A DNA stretch of 57,964 nucleotides. It comes from Paracoccus sp. MKU1 (GTDB taxonomy: Bacteria > Pseudomonadota > Alphaproteobacteria > Rhodobacterales > Rhodobacteraceae). Shown here piece by piece: positions 1 through 8,030 of this stretch (positions are counted from its first letter, which is position 1; each line of letters begins with the position of its first letter). The notes below the pieces were generated by a model that was given only the letters and a program-made list of their open reading frames with translations, ran no database searches and was not told where the DNA came from. The position numbers and the translations under genes are program-made. Location: assembly GCF_001447385.1 (NCBI RefSeq), contig NZ_LLWQ01000217.1, forward strand, positions 1 to 57,964. Reading direction: 5' to 3'.

Positions 1-240
1 CGCTTCCAACGGTTGTAGAGGGTCTTGGCCGGGCCGTATTCCTTCGGCGCGTCACACCACCGCAAGCCATTGCGATTGACGAAGATTATCCCGCTCAGCA
101 CATGCCGGGCATCCACGCGCGGCTTGCCCATCCTCAGGAAAACAGTCCCCCGGACTGTTTTCTGATCTTCGGATACTCTTGGGAAAGAAGGGCCGTAGCC
201 GCTCCATATGCGCCTCGCTCAGCCAGAAAAGATTGCTCAT
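1..240 (-). pseudogene. IS5 family (IS427-like) transposase, N-terminal part, disrupted
   Basis: The minus-strand protein starts MSNLFWLSEAHMERLRPFFP at 240, the usual N-terminus of IS5/IS427-group transposases. The reading frame then changes. The expected continuation (GKPRVDARHVLSGIIF, then NRNGLRWCDAPKEYGPAKT) is encoded in another frame between about 130 and 1. The break coincides with a palindromic insert at about 134-175, so the copy is dead unless programmed frameshifting rescues it. The rest of the element lies beyond the window's left edge. Family assignment is from remembered family sequence; the frame break is seen directly. Confidence 0.8.
138..162. repeat. Palindromic element GAAAACAGTCC-CCC-GGACTGTTTTC inside the transposase
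   Basis: The 11-bp arms 138-148 and 152-162 are perfect inverted repeats around a 3-base CCC loop. With a one-base bulge the pairing extends by several more bases. The element replaces the expected junction between the PFFPKS and HGKPRVD parts of the transposase and shifts the frame. I recall similar GAAAACAGTCC palindromes between genes in related genomes, but could not check this. Confidence 0.7.
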
Positions 241-475
241 CGATCAGCTCTCCTTGCGGAGCCTGAAGCACGCCAAAGGCCTGAAAGCAATGGGTCTGGA
301 GCCTAAGGGTCACAAACTCCGAGATCTTCGGGCGCAGAGAACCGCTAATCGAGAAACTTCGCTTTGGTTGGCGCGAGGCGCTGTCGCGACAAAATCAAGT
401 AATTGGGCTTTCCGAAGACGAGTACTTCGGGCGTAAGTGAATCGTGCTATCTTGGCACGCCGGCTCCGCCGGATC
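241..475. other. Insertion-sequence end and non-coding flank
   Basis: The first roughly 70 bases should hold the transposase leader and the terminal repeat of the IS5-like element; a plausible outer boundary is near 300-310 (CTGGAGCCTAAGGGTC). I could not pair it with the other end, which is outside the window. From about 310 to 475 I see no credible gene, only short open frames without database-like composition. Confidence 0.4.
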
Positions 476-1377
476 TCAGTGAAAGCTGGCCTGAAACGAC
501 GTCGGCGTCAGCGAGACATGCGCATCGAGCGGCGGGTAGAGCTCGAAGGCCCTCGGCTCGCGCGAGAAATTCCACATCCGGAACAGACACCAGTCCGTGC
601 GCCGCTCGTCGGCGACGGCCAGCTCGTTCCGCGTGATGTGGAACGGCGTGCGTTCCCAACCGTTCGTCGTCTTCACCGAGCAGGGGCTGTGTAGGTTCCC
701 GGGGTCGACGGCGTGCGTTCCCAACCGTTCGTCGTCTTCACCTCGATCAGCCGCAGGCGGCCATCGGGCGCATAGCTGGCGATGTCATAGCCCGCGCCAT
801 CGCCGTCTTCTTCCGAGACCCAGCGGACCTTTCGCGCGAGGTCATCCCGTCCTGCGGCCTTCAGCGTGGCAGGCTCGTGCGCCAGGACGCGCTCCTCACC
901 CGCGCGGCCGAGGACGCGATTGCGCTCGTCCCGGCCTGCCACGTCGAACTTCCTGGTGATGTGCAGCATCTGGTCCAGCTCCTGCGGCGGAGGCTGGTTT
1001 GACAGCGTGGGCGGCGGACCGATCCAGATCCGTGCGGCCTCGCGCATGCCGTCCGCAGGCCTCATGCCTGGAGACCGGCCCAGCCAATCCGGATGCAGAT
1101 CCAGCCACCGCGCCACCGCGTCGACCAGCGTCATCTGGAAATTGAAGGCGGGCTTGTAGCCGGGGATCCAGTCCTCGCCGAGCCCCGTCAGCACCGCGCT
1201 GATGTTCTGGTGCTTGAACTCGACCGATCCCTCCGACCGGTCGTTCAGCAGAGGCAGGAGCGCCCGGCGATGCTCGGCCTTGCTGTAGCGGCGCCCGGCG
1301 ATGTCGTCGGCCAGCATCGCGAAGTAAGTCGCGACGATCAGGTCGTTCTCTTCATCGGTCCAGGGGCCACTCGCCAT
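476..1377 (-). pseudogene. DUF3883 (NO VEIN-type) domain protein, frameshifted by an internal duplication
   Basis: The frame starting MASGPWTDEENDLIVATYFA at 1377 runs into a C-terminal DUF3883-like domain. It contains GRAGEERVLAHE and then GYDIASYAPDGRLRLIEVKT, whose D...E-x-K pattern resembles PD-(D/E)xK nuclease folds. The frame ends prematurely at 673. The true C-terminus (TPFHITRNELAVADERRTDW onward, ending at 476) is present in another frame. Removing exactly 65 bp (one 35-bp repeat plus 30-bp filler, see 643-742) restores one frame of 278 residues. DUF3883 proteins are often found in restriction and defence contexts, and the IS next door fits an accessory locus. The substrate is unknown. 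Confidence 0.75.
643..742. repeat. 35-bp direct repeat flanking 30-bp filler, within the DUF3883 gene
   Basis: The sequence beginning ACGGCGTGCGTTCCCAACCG occurs identically at 643-677 and 708-742, separated by 30 bp (678-707) that match neither copy. The 65-bp period is not a multiple of three and is the sole cause of the frame break. Collapse by recombination between the copies would restore the gene. Confidence 0.9.
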
Positions 1378-1765
1378 GCCGCCAGGCTAGAGGCGCGATG
1401 TGCTCTTGTCATCAATGGCTTCGCTGAGCCCGTCGCCGATTGATCCGCCACCGCTACGCGCCGTTCTGCCACCGTACCTATTGGATACGCCTCCTGCTTG
1501 TTCGGTCTCCGTTTCGGTCGATAGCGATGGAAATAGGGCGCGCAGTTTTGGCGGGACTGCGAGTCAGGTCATTGGAAAGGCGTGAAAATTTTCGACCGAA
1601 CCGAAATCGGCGCGGTTCGCCCGACCAGAGACGAGAGGCCATTCAGAGACGGAAATCGCTGCGCACCCGCGTCTCAGCGGTTCGCACCCATCCGGCAAAC
1701 CTCTTTGAAAACGGGAGAAAATCCGCCGCGGGCAAGCGGCCTGAACGGGTTCGAAAGGGTGATAG
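1378..1765. other. Intergenic, nothing recognised
   Basis: These 388 bp between the DUF3883 gene and tRNA-Ser hold only short open frames of shadow character. The region from 1480 to 1740 is somewhat less GC-rich. On the minus strand it is the 3' flank of the tRNA and should contain its terminator; I could not identify a convincing hairpin with a T-run. Confidence 0.4.
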
Positions 1766-1855
1766 TGGCGGACGGTGAGGGATTCGAACCCTCGAGACGG
1801 TTCCCCGCCTACACACTTTCCAGGCGTGCGCCTTCGACCACTCGGCCAACCGTCC
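1766..1855 (-). tRNA. tRNA-Ser (anticodon GGA)
   Basis: The minus strand reads GGACGGT at the 5' acceptor and ACCGTCC-G-CCA at the 3' end. It has a long variable arm typical of serine tRNAs, a GGTTCGAATCC T-arm and the anticodon loop CTGGAAA. CCA is encoded in the gene. The gene decodes UCC/UCU codons. Confidence 0.95.
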
Positions 1856-1905
1856 GTGGCGGTTCCTCTAGCGCGACGGACCGCGGGGCGCAAGACGCAG
1901 TTCTC

Positions 1906-2493
1906 TCAAAGCTTCGAAATCCGCTTCTGCAACTCGGCAAGCTGGCGGCGGATCTCGGCCATGTCCTCGGGCTCGGACCCCTTCTTGCCAGCGCGGCGAG
2001 GCTCCTCCCCTTCCATCTCCTCCATGTCGGGGCCGCTGCTGCCCGCACCCCAGCCCGCCGCCATCGCCTTCAAGAACAACTGCTGCTGGCGCTGGAGCGC
2101 CTCGAAGCCCGGCATCGAGGACATCGGATTCGGGAAAGTCGACAGGTTTTCCATCATCTTGGACTGGCCCTCGCGCAGCATCTCGAAACTGGCGGCCAGG
2201 AATTGCGGCACCACGGATTGCGCCTGGGTAGTGTAGCTGCGCACCAGGTCGATCAAGACATCGATGGGCAGCACGTTCTCGCCCCGGCCCTCATGCTCGG
2301 CGATGATCTGCAACAGATATTGCCGGGTCAGGTCATCGCCGGTCTTGAGATCGACGATGCGCACCTGGCGCCCGGCACGGATGAAACCCGCGATATCTTC
2401 GAGAGTGACGTAATCGCTCGTCTCGGTGTTGTAGAGGCGGCGGCTCGCATAGCGCTTGATCAGAAGCGGGGTCGTGTTCTCGGCCTCAGCCAT
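1906..2493 (-). CDS. phaR: Polyhydroxyalkanoate synthesis repressor PhaR
   Basis: This 195-residue protein opens with the PHB/PHA accumulation regulator DNA-binding domain (LLIKRYASRRLYNTETSDYV, residues about 10-60) followed by the PHB_acc domain (YLLQIIAEHEGRGENVLPID). In Paracoccus denitrificans PhaR is known to repress phaP and its own gene, and to leave DNA when it binds nascent PHB granules. It lies downstream of phaP on the same strand, separated by a terminator. A TGC-rich motif just upstream of its start (2504-2521) fits autoregulation. The C-terminal 60 residues are charged and probably flexible. Confidence 0.95.
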   Translation of the reverse strand: MAEAENTTPLLIKRYASRRLYNTETSDYVTLEDIAGFIRAGRQVRIVDLKTGDDLTRQYLLQIIAEHEGRGENVLPIDVLIDLVRSYTTQAQSVVPQFLAASFEMLREGQSKMMENLSTFPNPMSSMPGFEALQRQQQLFLKAMAAGWGAGSSGPDMEEMEGEEPRRAGKKGSEPEDMAEIRRQLAELQKRISKL

Positions 2494-2503
2494 GGCTCCT
2501 CCG

Positions 2504-2521
2504 GCAATGCATTTGCAGCAT
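2504..2521 (-). promoter_or_regulatory. Candidate PhaR autoregulatory site
   Basis: The motif GCAATGCATTTGCAGCAT contains TGCA-TT-TGCA and shares the TGCAGCA core with the much stronger site upstream of phaP. It begins 11 bp upstream of the phaR start codon, overlapping the leader next to the ribosome-binding site (GGAGGAGCC on the minus strand). PhaR autoregulation is established for Paracoccus; the position of this particular site is inferred. Confidence 0.4.
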
Positions 2522-2619
2522 GATGGGAAATGGCCCGGAAAAATGCAAAGAAAATCGCCAATCTGTACCGAAGCCGCCTCCGAGATGCCGCAAACGGCAG
2601 GGCCTTGGAGGCGGGCATG

Positions 2620-2650
2620 AGAAAAGGGGGCAGCGAACTGCCCCCTTTAA
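2620..2650 (-). terminator. Rho-independent terminator of phaP
   Basis: A perfect 11-bp stem (AAAGGGGGCAG 2623-2633, CTGCCCCCTTT 2638-2648) encloses a CGAA loop. Read on the minus strand it follows the phaP stop and ends in CCCCCTTTTC. It insulates phaR from phaP transcription. Confidence 0.85.
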
Positions 2651-2673
2651 CTTGAAACCGTCAAGGTCTGAAA

Positions 2674-3147
2674 TCAGGCCTTGGTCACGGTGCTGGCCGT
2701 GGTCGCGGCGGCGGCGGCTTTCTTGACCGCGGCCTGAGTCTCGCGGGTGGCCTTTTCAGCGGCCTTCTGGGCGTCGGCAGCCAGATCCTTGCCGGCGGTC
2801 AGCATCAGGTCGACGGTGTCCATCTGGACCTTCTTCGCCACTTCGGCAAAGGCGGCCATGTGCTCGGCAGCCATCTCGGCGGCGGCGGTGGCGAAATCGC
2901 TCAGCGCCTTGGCGTATTCGGCCGGCTCTTCCTTGGACGAGGTCAGCTCGCCCATGCGGGCGATGGTGTCCTTGGCCCACTGGGCCGAGATCTCGGTCGA
3001 ACGCTCGGCAGCGGCCAGCGCGACGCGAGCCATCTTTTCGCCCAGCGCGGTTTGCGATTTGAAAGCGTCCTGGAACGACGAGGTGTCGACCGGGAATTTC
3101 GCCATCACTTCTTGCAGGGTCTTGGTAAAGTCGGGGGTCTTGGCCAT
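2674..3147 (-). CDS. phaP: Phasin (PHB granule-associated protein)
   Basis: This 157-residue phasin is the amphipathic coat protein that covers PHB granules and limits coalescence. The start at 3147 (MAKTPDFTKTLQEVMAKFPV) is chosen because GGAGAGAGCAC lies directly before it; a longer in-frame start at 3228 would overlap the operator. The protein is helical, without cysteine, and ends in an Ala/Lys/Thr-rich tail resembling the PAKKA-type tails of other phasins. It lies downstream of phaC on the same strand but with its own operator-bearing promoter region, and is followed by a strong terminator. Confidence 0.93.
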   Translation of the reverse strand: MAKTPDFTKTLQEVMAKFPVDTSSFQDAFKSQTALGEKMARVALAAAERSTEISAQWAKDTIARMGELTSSKEEPAEYAKALSDFATAAAEMAAEHMAAFAEVAKKVQMDTVDLMLTAGKDLAADAQKAAEKATRETQAAVKKAAAAATTASTVTKA

Positions 3148-3211
3148 GTGCTCTCTCCTTGGATCGGCGCGAAGCTTCGGCACCGGTTGAACTGTTCTGA
3201 CCAACATATAC

Positions 3212-3257
3212 TTTCTGCACCGCAGCATTGCAAGATTTTCTTGCTGCGGTGCAGAAA
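3212..3257. promoter_or_regulatory. PhaR operator: 16-bp perfect inverted repeat upstream of phaP
   Basis: The arms TTTCTGCACCGCAGCA (3212-3227) and TGCTGCGGTGCAGAAA (3242-3257) are exact reverse complements, with TTGCAAGATTTTCT between them. Each arm contains CTGC-N3-GCAG, the TGC-rich motif reported for Paracoccus PhaR. The site lies 65 bp upstream of the phaP start and only 3 bp beyond the phaC stop, so it is placed to repress phaP without affecting phaC initiation. Confidence 0.85.
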
Positions 3258-3260
3258 TTT

Positions 3261-5612
3261 TTATGCCCGCTCGTGGACGTAAAGCCCAGGCGCAGGGCCA
3301 AAGCCCTCACCGGGGCCGCGGGCCTCGATCATGTCCCCTGCCCGCCGGGCCAGCCATTCACCCCAGCGGCCCCACCAGCTGCCCTCGTGGTGCTGCGCCT
3401 TGTCGAGCCAGTGCTGCTCGCCCTGCTCGAACCCGGCATCCGAGGTATAATGGCCATATTTCTTCTTGCTGGGCGGGTTGACGATGCCGGCGATATGGCC
3501 CGATTCGGACAGGATGAAGGTCTTGTCGGTCGAGCCCATCTGCGCCACGCCGCGCCAGCTGTCGCGCCAGGGGGCGATGTGGTCGGTCTCGCAGGCGATG
3601 GCGCAAAGGGGCACGGTCACATCGCGAACATGCAGGCGATGGCCCATCAGGTCGAACCCCTCCCTGACGAAGCGGTTCTGCTGGCACAGGCCGCGCAGAT
3701 ATTCCACCGCCATGCGTCCGGGCAGGTTGGTGCCGTCGCCGTTCCAGAACAGCAGGTCGAAGGCGGGCGGCGTCTCGCCCAGCATGTAGCTGCGGATCGC
3801 CGGCCCCCAGACCAGGTCGTTGGCACGCAGGAAACTGAAGGTGCGCGTCATCAGCTGCGCGCCGAGCACGCCGGTCCGCGCCGCCTCCTCCTCGATGCCC
3901 GAGACAAAATCCTCTTGCAGATAGGCGGTGAACTCGCCCTGATCGGCGAAATCGGTCAGGGCGGTGAAGAAGGTGGCCGAGTTCACCCGGTCGTCGCCCC
4001 GCTGCTTCAGCAGCGACAGCGTCAGCGCCAGCGTGGTGCCGGCGATGCAATAGCCGACCACGTTCAGCTTTTTCTGATCGGTCAGGTCCAGCACCCGGTC
4101 CATCACCTCCAGATAGGCGGAGACGTAATCGTCCATGCCGGTGTCGCCATAGCTGGGATCGGGGTTCTTCCAAGCCACCACGAACAGGGTATGGCCCTGA
4201 TCGACGATCCATTTGATAAGGCTGTTCTGCGGCTTGAGGTCGAGGATGTAGAATTTGTTGATCCAGGGCGGAAAGAGCACCAGCGGGATCTCGTGCACCT
4301 GCCCGGTGGTCGGCTTGTACTGGATCAGCTCGTAGAGCTTGGTGCGCGCGACCACCGTGCCCTCGCTGGTGCCGATGTTCTCGCCCACGCGGAAGGCCTC
4401 GCGGTCGGCCAGCGAAACGATCAGCTCGCCATTGTTCTGCTCGACATCGCGCACCAGGTTCTCCAGCCCCCTGACCAGGCTCTCGCCCTCGGTCTCCAGC
4501 GCCTTTTCCAGCGCGTCGGGGTTGGTGGCCAGGAAGTTCGTCGGCGCCATCATGTCGATCATCTGGCGGGTGAACCATTCGATCCGGCGCCGGTCGCTCA
4601 TCTCGGGCAGGTCGAGCGCGCTGGCCGCCTCTTGCAGCGCCTGGGCGTTGATCTGGTATTGCCGCTTGACGAAGTTGAAGAAGGGATGCGCCTCCCACAG
4701 CGGGTTCGAGAAGCGCCGGTCCCTGGGGCCCTCGCTGGGCGGCGGCGTCAGCGTGCCGCGGGCAAGGGCGGCCTGGACCTCGGCGAAATGGCGCAGCGTC
4801 TCGCCCCAATAGCTGACCTGCTGGCCGAGCACGCGCTCGGGCTGCTCGGCCAAGAGCTTGAGCCACGCGCTGGTCGCGGTGGCGAACAGGTCGGGGCCGG
4901 GCATCTCGACGCCGGGGCTGTGCGGACGGCGCTTGGCCAGCGCGCTGACCAGGCGCTGGGTCAGCGTTTCGATGCGTTCGATGTTCTGGGCCAGTTGCTC
5001 GGGAAGACGGCTGCCGACCCCGAATGCCGCCTCGGCAAAGGTGGTGGTGACAGCGGCAGGCGCGGAGGGCTCGGCAGCGGACCCGGCGGGCTGTCCGGTC
5101 GCGGCCGCGGCGGGCGGCGTGGCGACAGGCGCGGCCCTGGGCGGCACGGCGCCCGGACCGACGGCGCCCAGTGGGCGCAGCGCCTCGTCGACGGCGCTGA
5201 GCGAGGCCGACTCGGCCTGCGCCTTGGCGGCGGCCTTGGCAGAGGGCTTGCGGCGCGGCCCGGGGCGCGGATCGTTGCGGCTGGCCGCACGCGCCCGCGA
5301 CACGGGCTTGCGCTTGCCCGATTTCACGACAGGCTTGGCCGTAGCGGCTTTGTCGGCGGCGGTCCTGGCGCGCGCCGGCTTGGCGGCCGCCTTGGGCTCG
5401 GCCGGCGCCACCGGCTCCTGCGGCGCCTCTGCTGCGGGGGCGGCCTTCGCCCGGCGGGCGCGCGCCGGCTTTTCCGCATCGGCCGGGGCCGGATCCTGCT
5501 TCGCCGCCTTCGCCGCAGAGCGGCCACCTGCTGCCGTCCCGCGACCCCCGCGCGGCTTGGCCGCAGCGTCGCCCGCGCCACCCGCTTCCGATCTTTCGTC
5601 CTTGCCCGCCAT
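3261..5612 (-). CDS. phaC: Class I poly(R)-hydroxyalkanoate synthase with long basic N-terminal extension
   Basis: PhaC polymerises (R)-3-hydroxybutyryl-CoA into PHB at the granule surface. The catalytic domain has the G-x-C-x-G nucleophile motif (GYCIAG, Cys522), an aspartate in TDHIAPW (Asp677) and a histidine in SGHIAG (His706). The start at 5612 (MAGKDERSEAGG) has AGGGAGG ten bases upstream and gives 783 residues. Class I synthases are usually about 590-620 residues. The surplus is an N-terminal region of about 190 residues rich in Ala, Lys, Arg and Pro that looks like histone H1. A shorter internal start cannot be excluded, but this one has the best Shine-Dalgarno. The gene is divergent from phaZ. 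Confidence 0.93.
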   Translation of the reverse strand: MAGKDERSEAGGAGDAAAKPRGGRGTAAGGRSAAKAAKQDPAPADAEKPARARRAKAAPAAEAPQEPVAPAEPKAAAKPARARTAADKAATAKPVVKSGKRKPVSRARAASRNDPRPGPRRKPSAKAAAKAQAESASLSAVDEALRPLGAVGPGAVPPRAAPVATPPAAAATGQPAGSAAEPSAPAAVTTTFAEAAFGVGSRLPEQLAQNIERIETLTQRLVSALAKRRPHSPGVEMPGPDLFATATSAWLKLLAEQPERVLGQQVSYWGETLRHFAEVQAALARGTLTPPPSEGPRDRRFSNPLWEAHPFFNFVKRQYQINAQALQEAASALDLPEMSDRRRIEWFTRQMIDMMAPTNFLATNPDALEKALETEGESLVRGLENLVRDVEQNNGELIVSLADREAFRVGENIGTSEGTVVARTKLYELIQYKPTTGQVHEIPLVLFPPWINKFYILDLKPQNSLIKWIVDQGHTLFVVAWKNPDPSYGDTGMDDYVSAYLEVMDRVLDLTDQKKLNVVGYCIAGTTLALTLSLLKQRGDDRVNSATFFTALTDFADQGEFTAYLQEDFVSGIEEEAARTGVLGAQLMTRTFSFLRANDLVWGPAIRSYMLGETPPAFDLLFWNGDGTNLPGRMAVEYLRGLCQQNRFVREGFDLMGHRLHVRDVTVPLCAIACETDHIAPWRDSWRGVAQMGSTDKTFILSESGHIAGIVNPPSKKKYGHYTSDAGFEQGEQHWLDKAQHHEGSWWGRWGEWLARRAGDMIEARGPGEGFGPAPGLYVHERA

Positions 5613-5725
5613 AATTGACAATCCTCCCTGAACCGTAAAAGCATTATGCTCAGCGCAATACGCAGGTAAAGCCGTGTCCTTCCCTGGCAAGGCCGAATCC
5701 GGCGGGTTCATGGGAGAAGGTTGGA

Positions 5726-7069
5726 ATGACGACCTATAAGGGCTTGAGAGGGATCATCTCCTACGACGCGATGGAGACGATCCGCAACACCAACGAATGG
5801 ATGGGCGCCAGCGCGCGGGCGCTCGCCTCCTACCCGGCCTTCGCCTTGCTGCCGAATCCCCTGTTCAAGCTGATGTCGGCTTGGGGCCGGGTGACCGAAC
5901 GCAGCTTTGCGCGCATGGTCATCAAGCCGGACTGGGAAATCCCGCCCATCGTCTCCGAAGACGGCCAGGACCATGTCGTCTATGTCGAGCCGGTGATCGA
6001 GCGCCCCTTCGGCGATCTCGTACATTTCCGCGTCGCCCGCCGCGCGCCCCAGGCGCGCAAGGTTCTGCTGGTCGCACCGATGTCGGGCCATTATGCCACT
6101 CTCCTCCGCACCACGGTCACATCATTGCTGCCCGATTGCGAAGTCTATGTGACGGATTGGCACAATGCCCGTGACATCCCGGTCAGCTGCGGCAAGTTCG
6201 ACATCGACGATTACACCCAGTATCTGGTCGATTTCATCCGCCATCTCGGCCCCGACACCAATGTGATCGCCGTGTGCCAGCCGGCCCCGCTGGCCCTGGC
6301 CGCGACCGCGCTGCTGGCCGAGGAGGACCCCAAGGCCCAGCCGCGCTCGCTGATCCTGATCGGCGGCCCGATCGACCCCGACGCGGCGGCGACCGAGGTG
6401 ACCGATTTCGGCAACCGCATCACCATGGGCGAGCTGGACTACCTGATGATCCAGCAGGTCGGCTTCAAGTATCGCGGCGCCGGGCGCATGGTCTATCCGG
6501 GCCTGGCCCAACTCAGCTCCTTCATCGCCATGAATGCCGAGACGCATGCCAAGGCCTTCCTCGACAAGATCTTCGCCGAGGCCCGCGGCCAGGCGTCCGA
6601 AGGCGACAAGCACAACACCTTCTACGACGAATATCTCGCCGTGATGGACATGACCGCCGAATTCTACCTTTCGACGGTCGAACGCATCTTCAAGGAGCGG
6701 GAGATCGCGCAGAACCGCTTCACCGTGAACGGCAAGCCGGTCGACCTGGGCAAGATCACCGATGTCGCGGTGATGACGGTCGAGGGCGCCAATGACGACA
6801 TCTCGGCCCCCGGCCAATGCGTCGCGGCGCTGGCGCTCTGCACCGGGGTGCCGGAAACCCGCAAGACCCAGCATCTGGAACCCGGCGCCGGCCATTACGG
6901 CATCTTCGCCGGCAAGAGCTGGCGGCTGAACATCCGCCCGCTGGTGCTGGACTTCATCGATGAGCAGATCCAGCCTGCCGGCCCACGCAAGCGTCGCCGC
7001 CGCGGTCCCGAGCCGGTCGAAGGCGGGGTGATCAGCCTCTCCGAGCGCGACGCCAAGATCGCCGTCTGA
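5726..7069 (+). CDS. phaZ: Intracellular polyhydroxybutyrate depolymerase
   Basis: This 447-residue protein (MTTYKGLRGIISYDAMETIR) belongs to the intracellular PhaZ family that mobilises native PHB granules. The nucleophile is a cysteine in the lipase-box-like VCQPA (Cys184), followed by an alpha/beta hydrolase core and a C-terminal histidine in GAGHYGIF. It has no signal peptide. It is transcribed divergently from phaC across a 113-bp gap, pairing synthesis and degradation. A hairpin at 7085-7106 terminates it. The C-terminus carries a short basic KRRRRG stretch. Confidence 0.93.
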   Translation: MTTYKGLRGIISYDAMETIRNTNEWMGASARALASYPAFALLPNPLFKLMSAWGRVTERSFARMVIKPDWEIPPIVSEDGQDHVVYVEPVIERPFGDLVHFRVARRAPQARKVLLVAPMSGHYATLLRTTVTSLLPDCEVYVTDWHNARDIPVSCGKFDIDDYTQYLVDFIRHLGPDTNVIAVCQPAPLALAATALLAEEDPKAQPRSLILIGGPIDPDAAATEVTDFGNRITMGELDYLMIQQVGFKYRGAGRMVYPGLAQLSSFIAMNAETHAKAFLDKIFAEARGQASEGDKHNTFYDEYLAVMDMTAEFYLSTVERIFKEREIAQNRFTVNGKPVDLGKITDVAVMTVEGANDDISAPGQCVAALALCTGVPETRKTQHLEPGAGHYGIFAGKSWRLNIRPLVLDFIDEQIQPAGPRKRRRRGPEPVEGGVISLSERDAKIAV

Positions 7070-7084
7070 CCCCCGCGGAAACAA

Positions 7085-7110
7085 GGCGCGGCCCGCCGGC
7101 CGCGCCCCCT
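7085..7110. terminator. Bidirectional terminator between phaZ and the hydrolase gene
   Basis: A perfect 9-bp stem GGCGCGGCC (7085-7093) / GGCCGCGCC (7098-7106) with loop CGCC is followed by CCCTTTC on the plus strand and by TTGTTT on the minus strand. It serves two convergent genes. Confidence 0.75.
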
Positions 7111-7111
7111 T

Positions 7112-7861
7112 TCACGCCGCCCGCGCCAGCACCTCCTCCAGCGCCGCGCCGATCAGCGCCAGGCAATCGGGGGTCGAGAACCGGTGATCGGCGCCCTTGA
7201 CCAGGGTCAGCCGCATGTCCTCGCCGCTCGCATGGGCCAGAAGATCCAGCGCCCAGGACATCGGCACGTCGGCATCCTCGGTGCCTTGCAGGAAGCGCAC
7301 CGGGAAGGACAGTGGCAAGGGCTGGTCCAGCACCAGATGGTCGCGCCCGTCCTCGATCAGCTGGCGGGTGATGACATAGGGCTCGTCGTCGTAATCGCTG
7401 GGCTGCTCGACCCGGCCCCGTTCCAGCAGCGCCGCGCGCTCGGCATTCGAGAACCCCGCCCAATAGCCGCGCTCGGTAAAATCCGGCGCCGCCGCCACCG
7501 TAACCAGCCCGGCCAACCGCTCGGGAATGGTCCGCGCCAGCAGCAGCCCGATCCAGCCGCCCATCGAGGAACCGACCAGCACCTGCCGCCCCTCGGTCAG
7601 CCCCCGGATCGCGGCCATGGCATCGGCGAACCAGTCGCCGATGCAGCCCTCCTCGAAGGCGCCCGAGGATTCGCCATGGCCCGAATAGTCGAAGCGCAGG
7701 AAGGCCTGGCCCCGCGCCCGTGCCCAATCCTCCAGCCACAGCGCCTTGGTGCCCTGCATGTCCGACCTGAAACCGCCCAGGAACACCACGCCGGGCCCCT
7801 GCCCCTCGATCCGCTCATAGGCGATGCGCCGCCCCTGCGGCCCTTCCAGAAACTGCGTCAT
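7112..7861 (-). CDS. Alpha/beta hydrolase
   Basis: The start at 7861 ([20 protein letters not shown]) follows ACGGAGAA, giving 249 residues. The nucleophile elbow is GSSMGG, the oxyanion segment is FLGGFRSDM, and a late GADHRF supplies the catalytic histidine. The layout resembles the ABHD10-like serine esterases/thioesterases common in alphaproteobacteria. The substrate is unknown. The ribosome-binding site lies in a repeat-derived leader that is nearly identical to the leader of pdxA (33502-33520). Confidence 0.85.
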   Translation of the reverse strand: MTQFLEGPQGRRIAYERIEGQGPGVVFLGGFRSDMQGTKALWLEDWARARGQAFLRFDYSGHGESSGAFEEGCIGDWFADAMAAIRGLTEGRQVLVGSSMGGWIGLLLARTIPERLAGLVTVAAAPDFTERGYWAGFSNAERAALLERGRVEQPSDYDDEPYVITRQLIEDGRDHLVLDQPLPLSFPVRFLQGTEDADVPMSWALDLLAHASGEDMRLTLVKGADHRFSTPDCLALIGAALEEVLARAA

Positions 7862-7930
7862 TTCTCCGTTTCCCAAATACTCTGCGGGGGGAGTCGCGCC
7901 TCGCGCGACGGGGGGCGCAAAGCCCCCCGC
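7862..7930. repeat. Intergenic repeat, CCAAATA box plus two hairpins (copy 1)
   Basis: The copy consists of the leader TTCTCCGTTTCCCAAATAC at 7862, a G-run, the stem GTCGCGC (7893-7899) / GCGCGAC (7903-7909), and a GGGGGGC (7910-7916) / GCCCCCC (7922-7928) hairpin. The same architecture recurs at 10494, 25211 and, inverted, 33470. Confidence 0.75.
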
Positions 7931-8030
7931 GACCCTAGCCGCATTGACAACGCCCGGCAATCGCGCCACACCCGCGCGACATACCCGCAACCGGGCGTTC
8001 CGTGGGCGCCAAACCGACGAGGAGGACTCC

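Noticed and set aside
1582..2523. A 313-residue plus-strand frame over tRNA-Ser and phaR
   Set aside because: It runs through a tRNA and the antisense of phaR and has no family resemblance.
3228..5618. A 796-residue open frame on the plus strand opposite phaC
   Set aside because: It is a GC-rich antisense shadow: phaC has clear catalytic motifs on the other strand, while this frame has none and is Arg/Gly/His-biased.
7862..8030. T-box or threonine-leader attenuator before thrS
   Set aside because: The gap is filled by the intergenic repeat; no T-box motif, leader peptide or terminator/antiterminator pair was seen.
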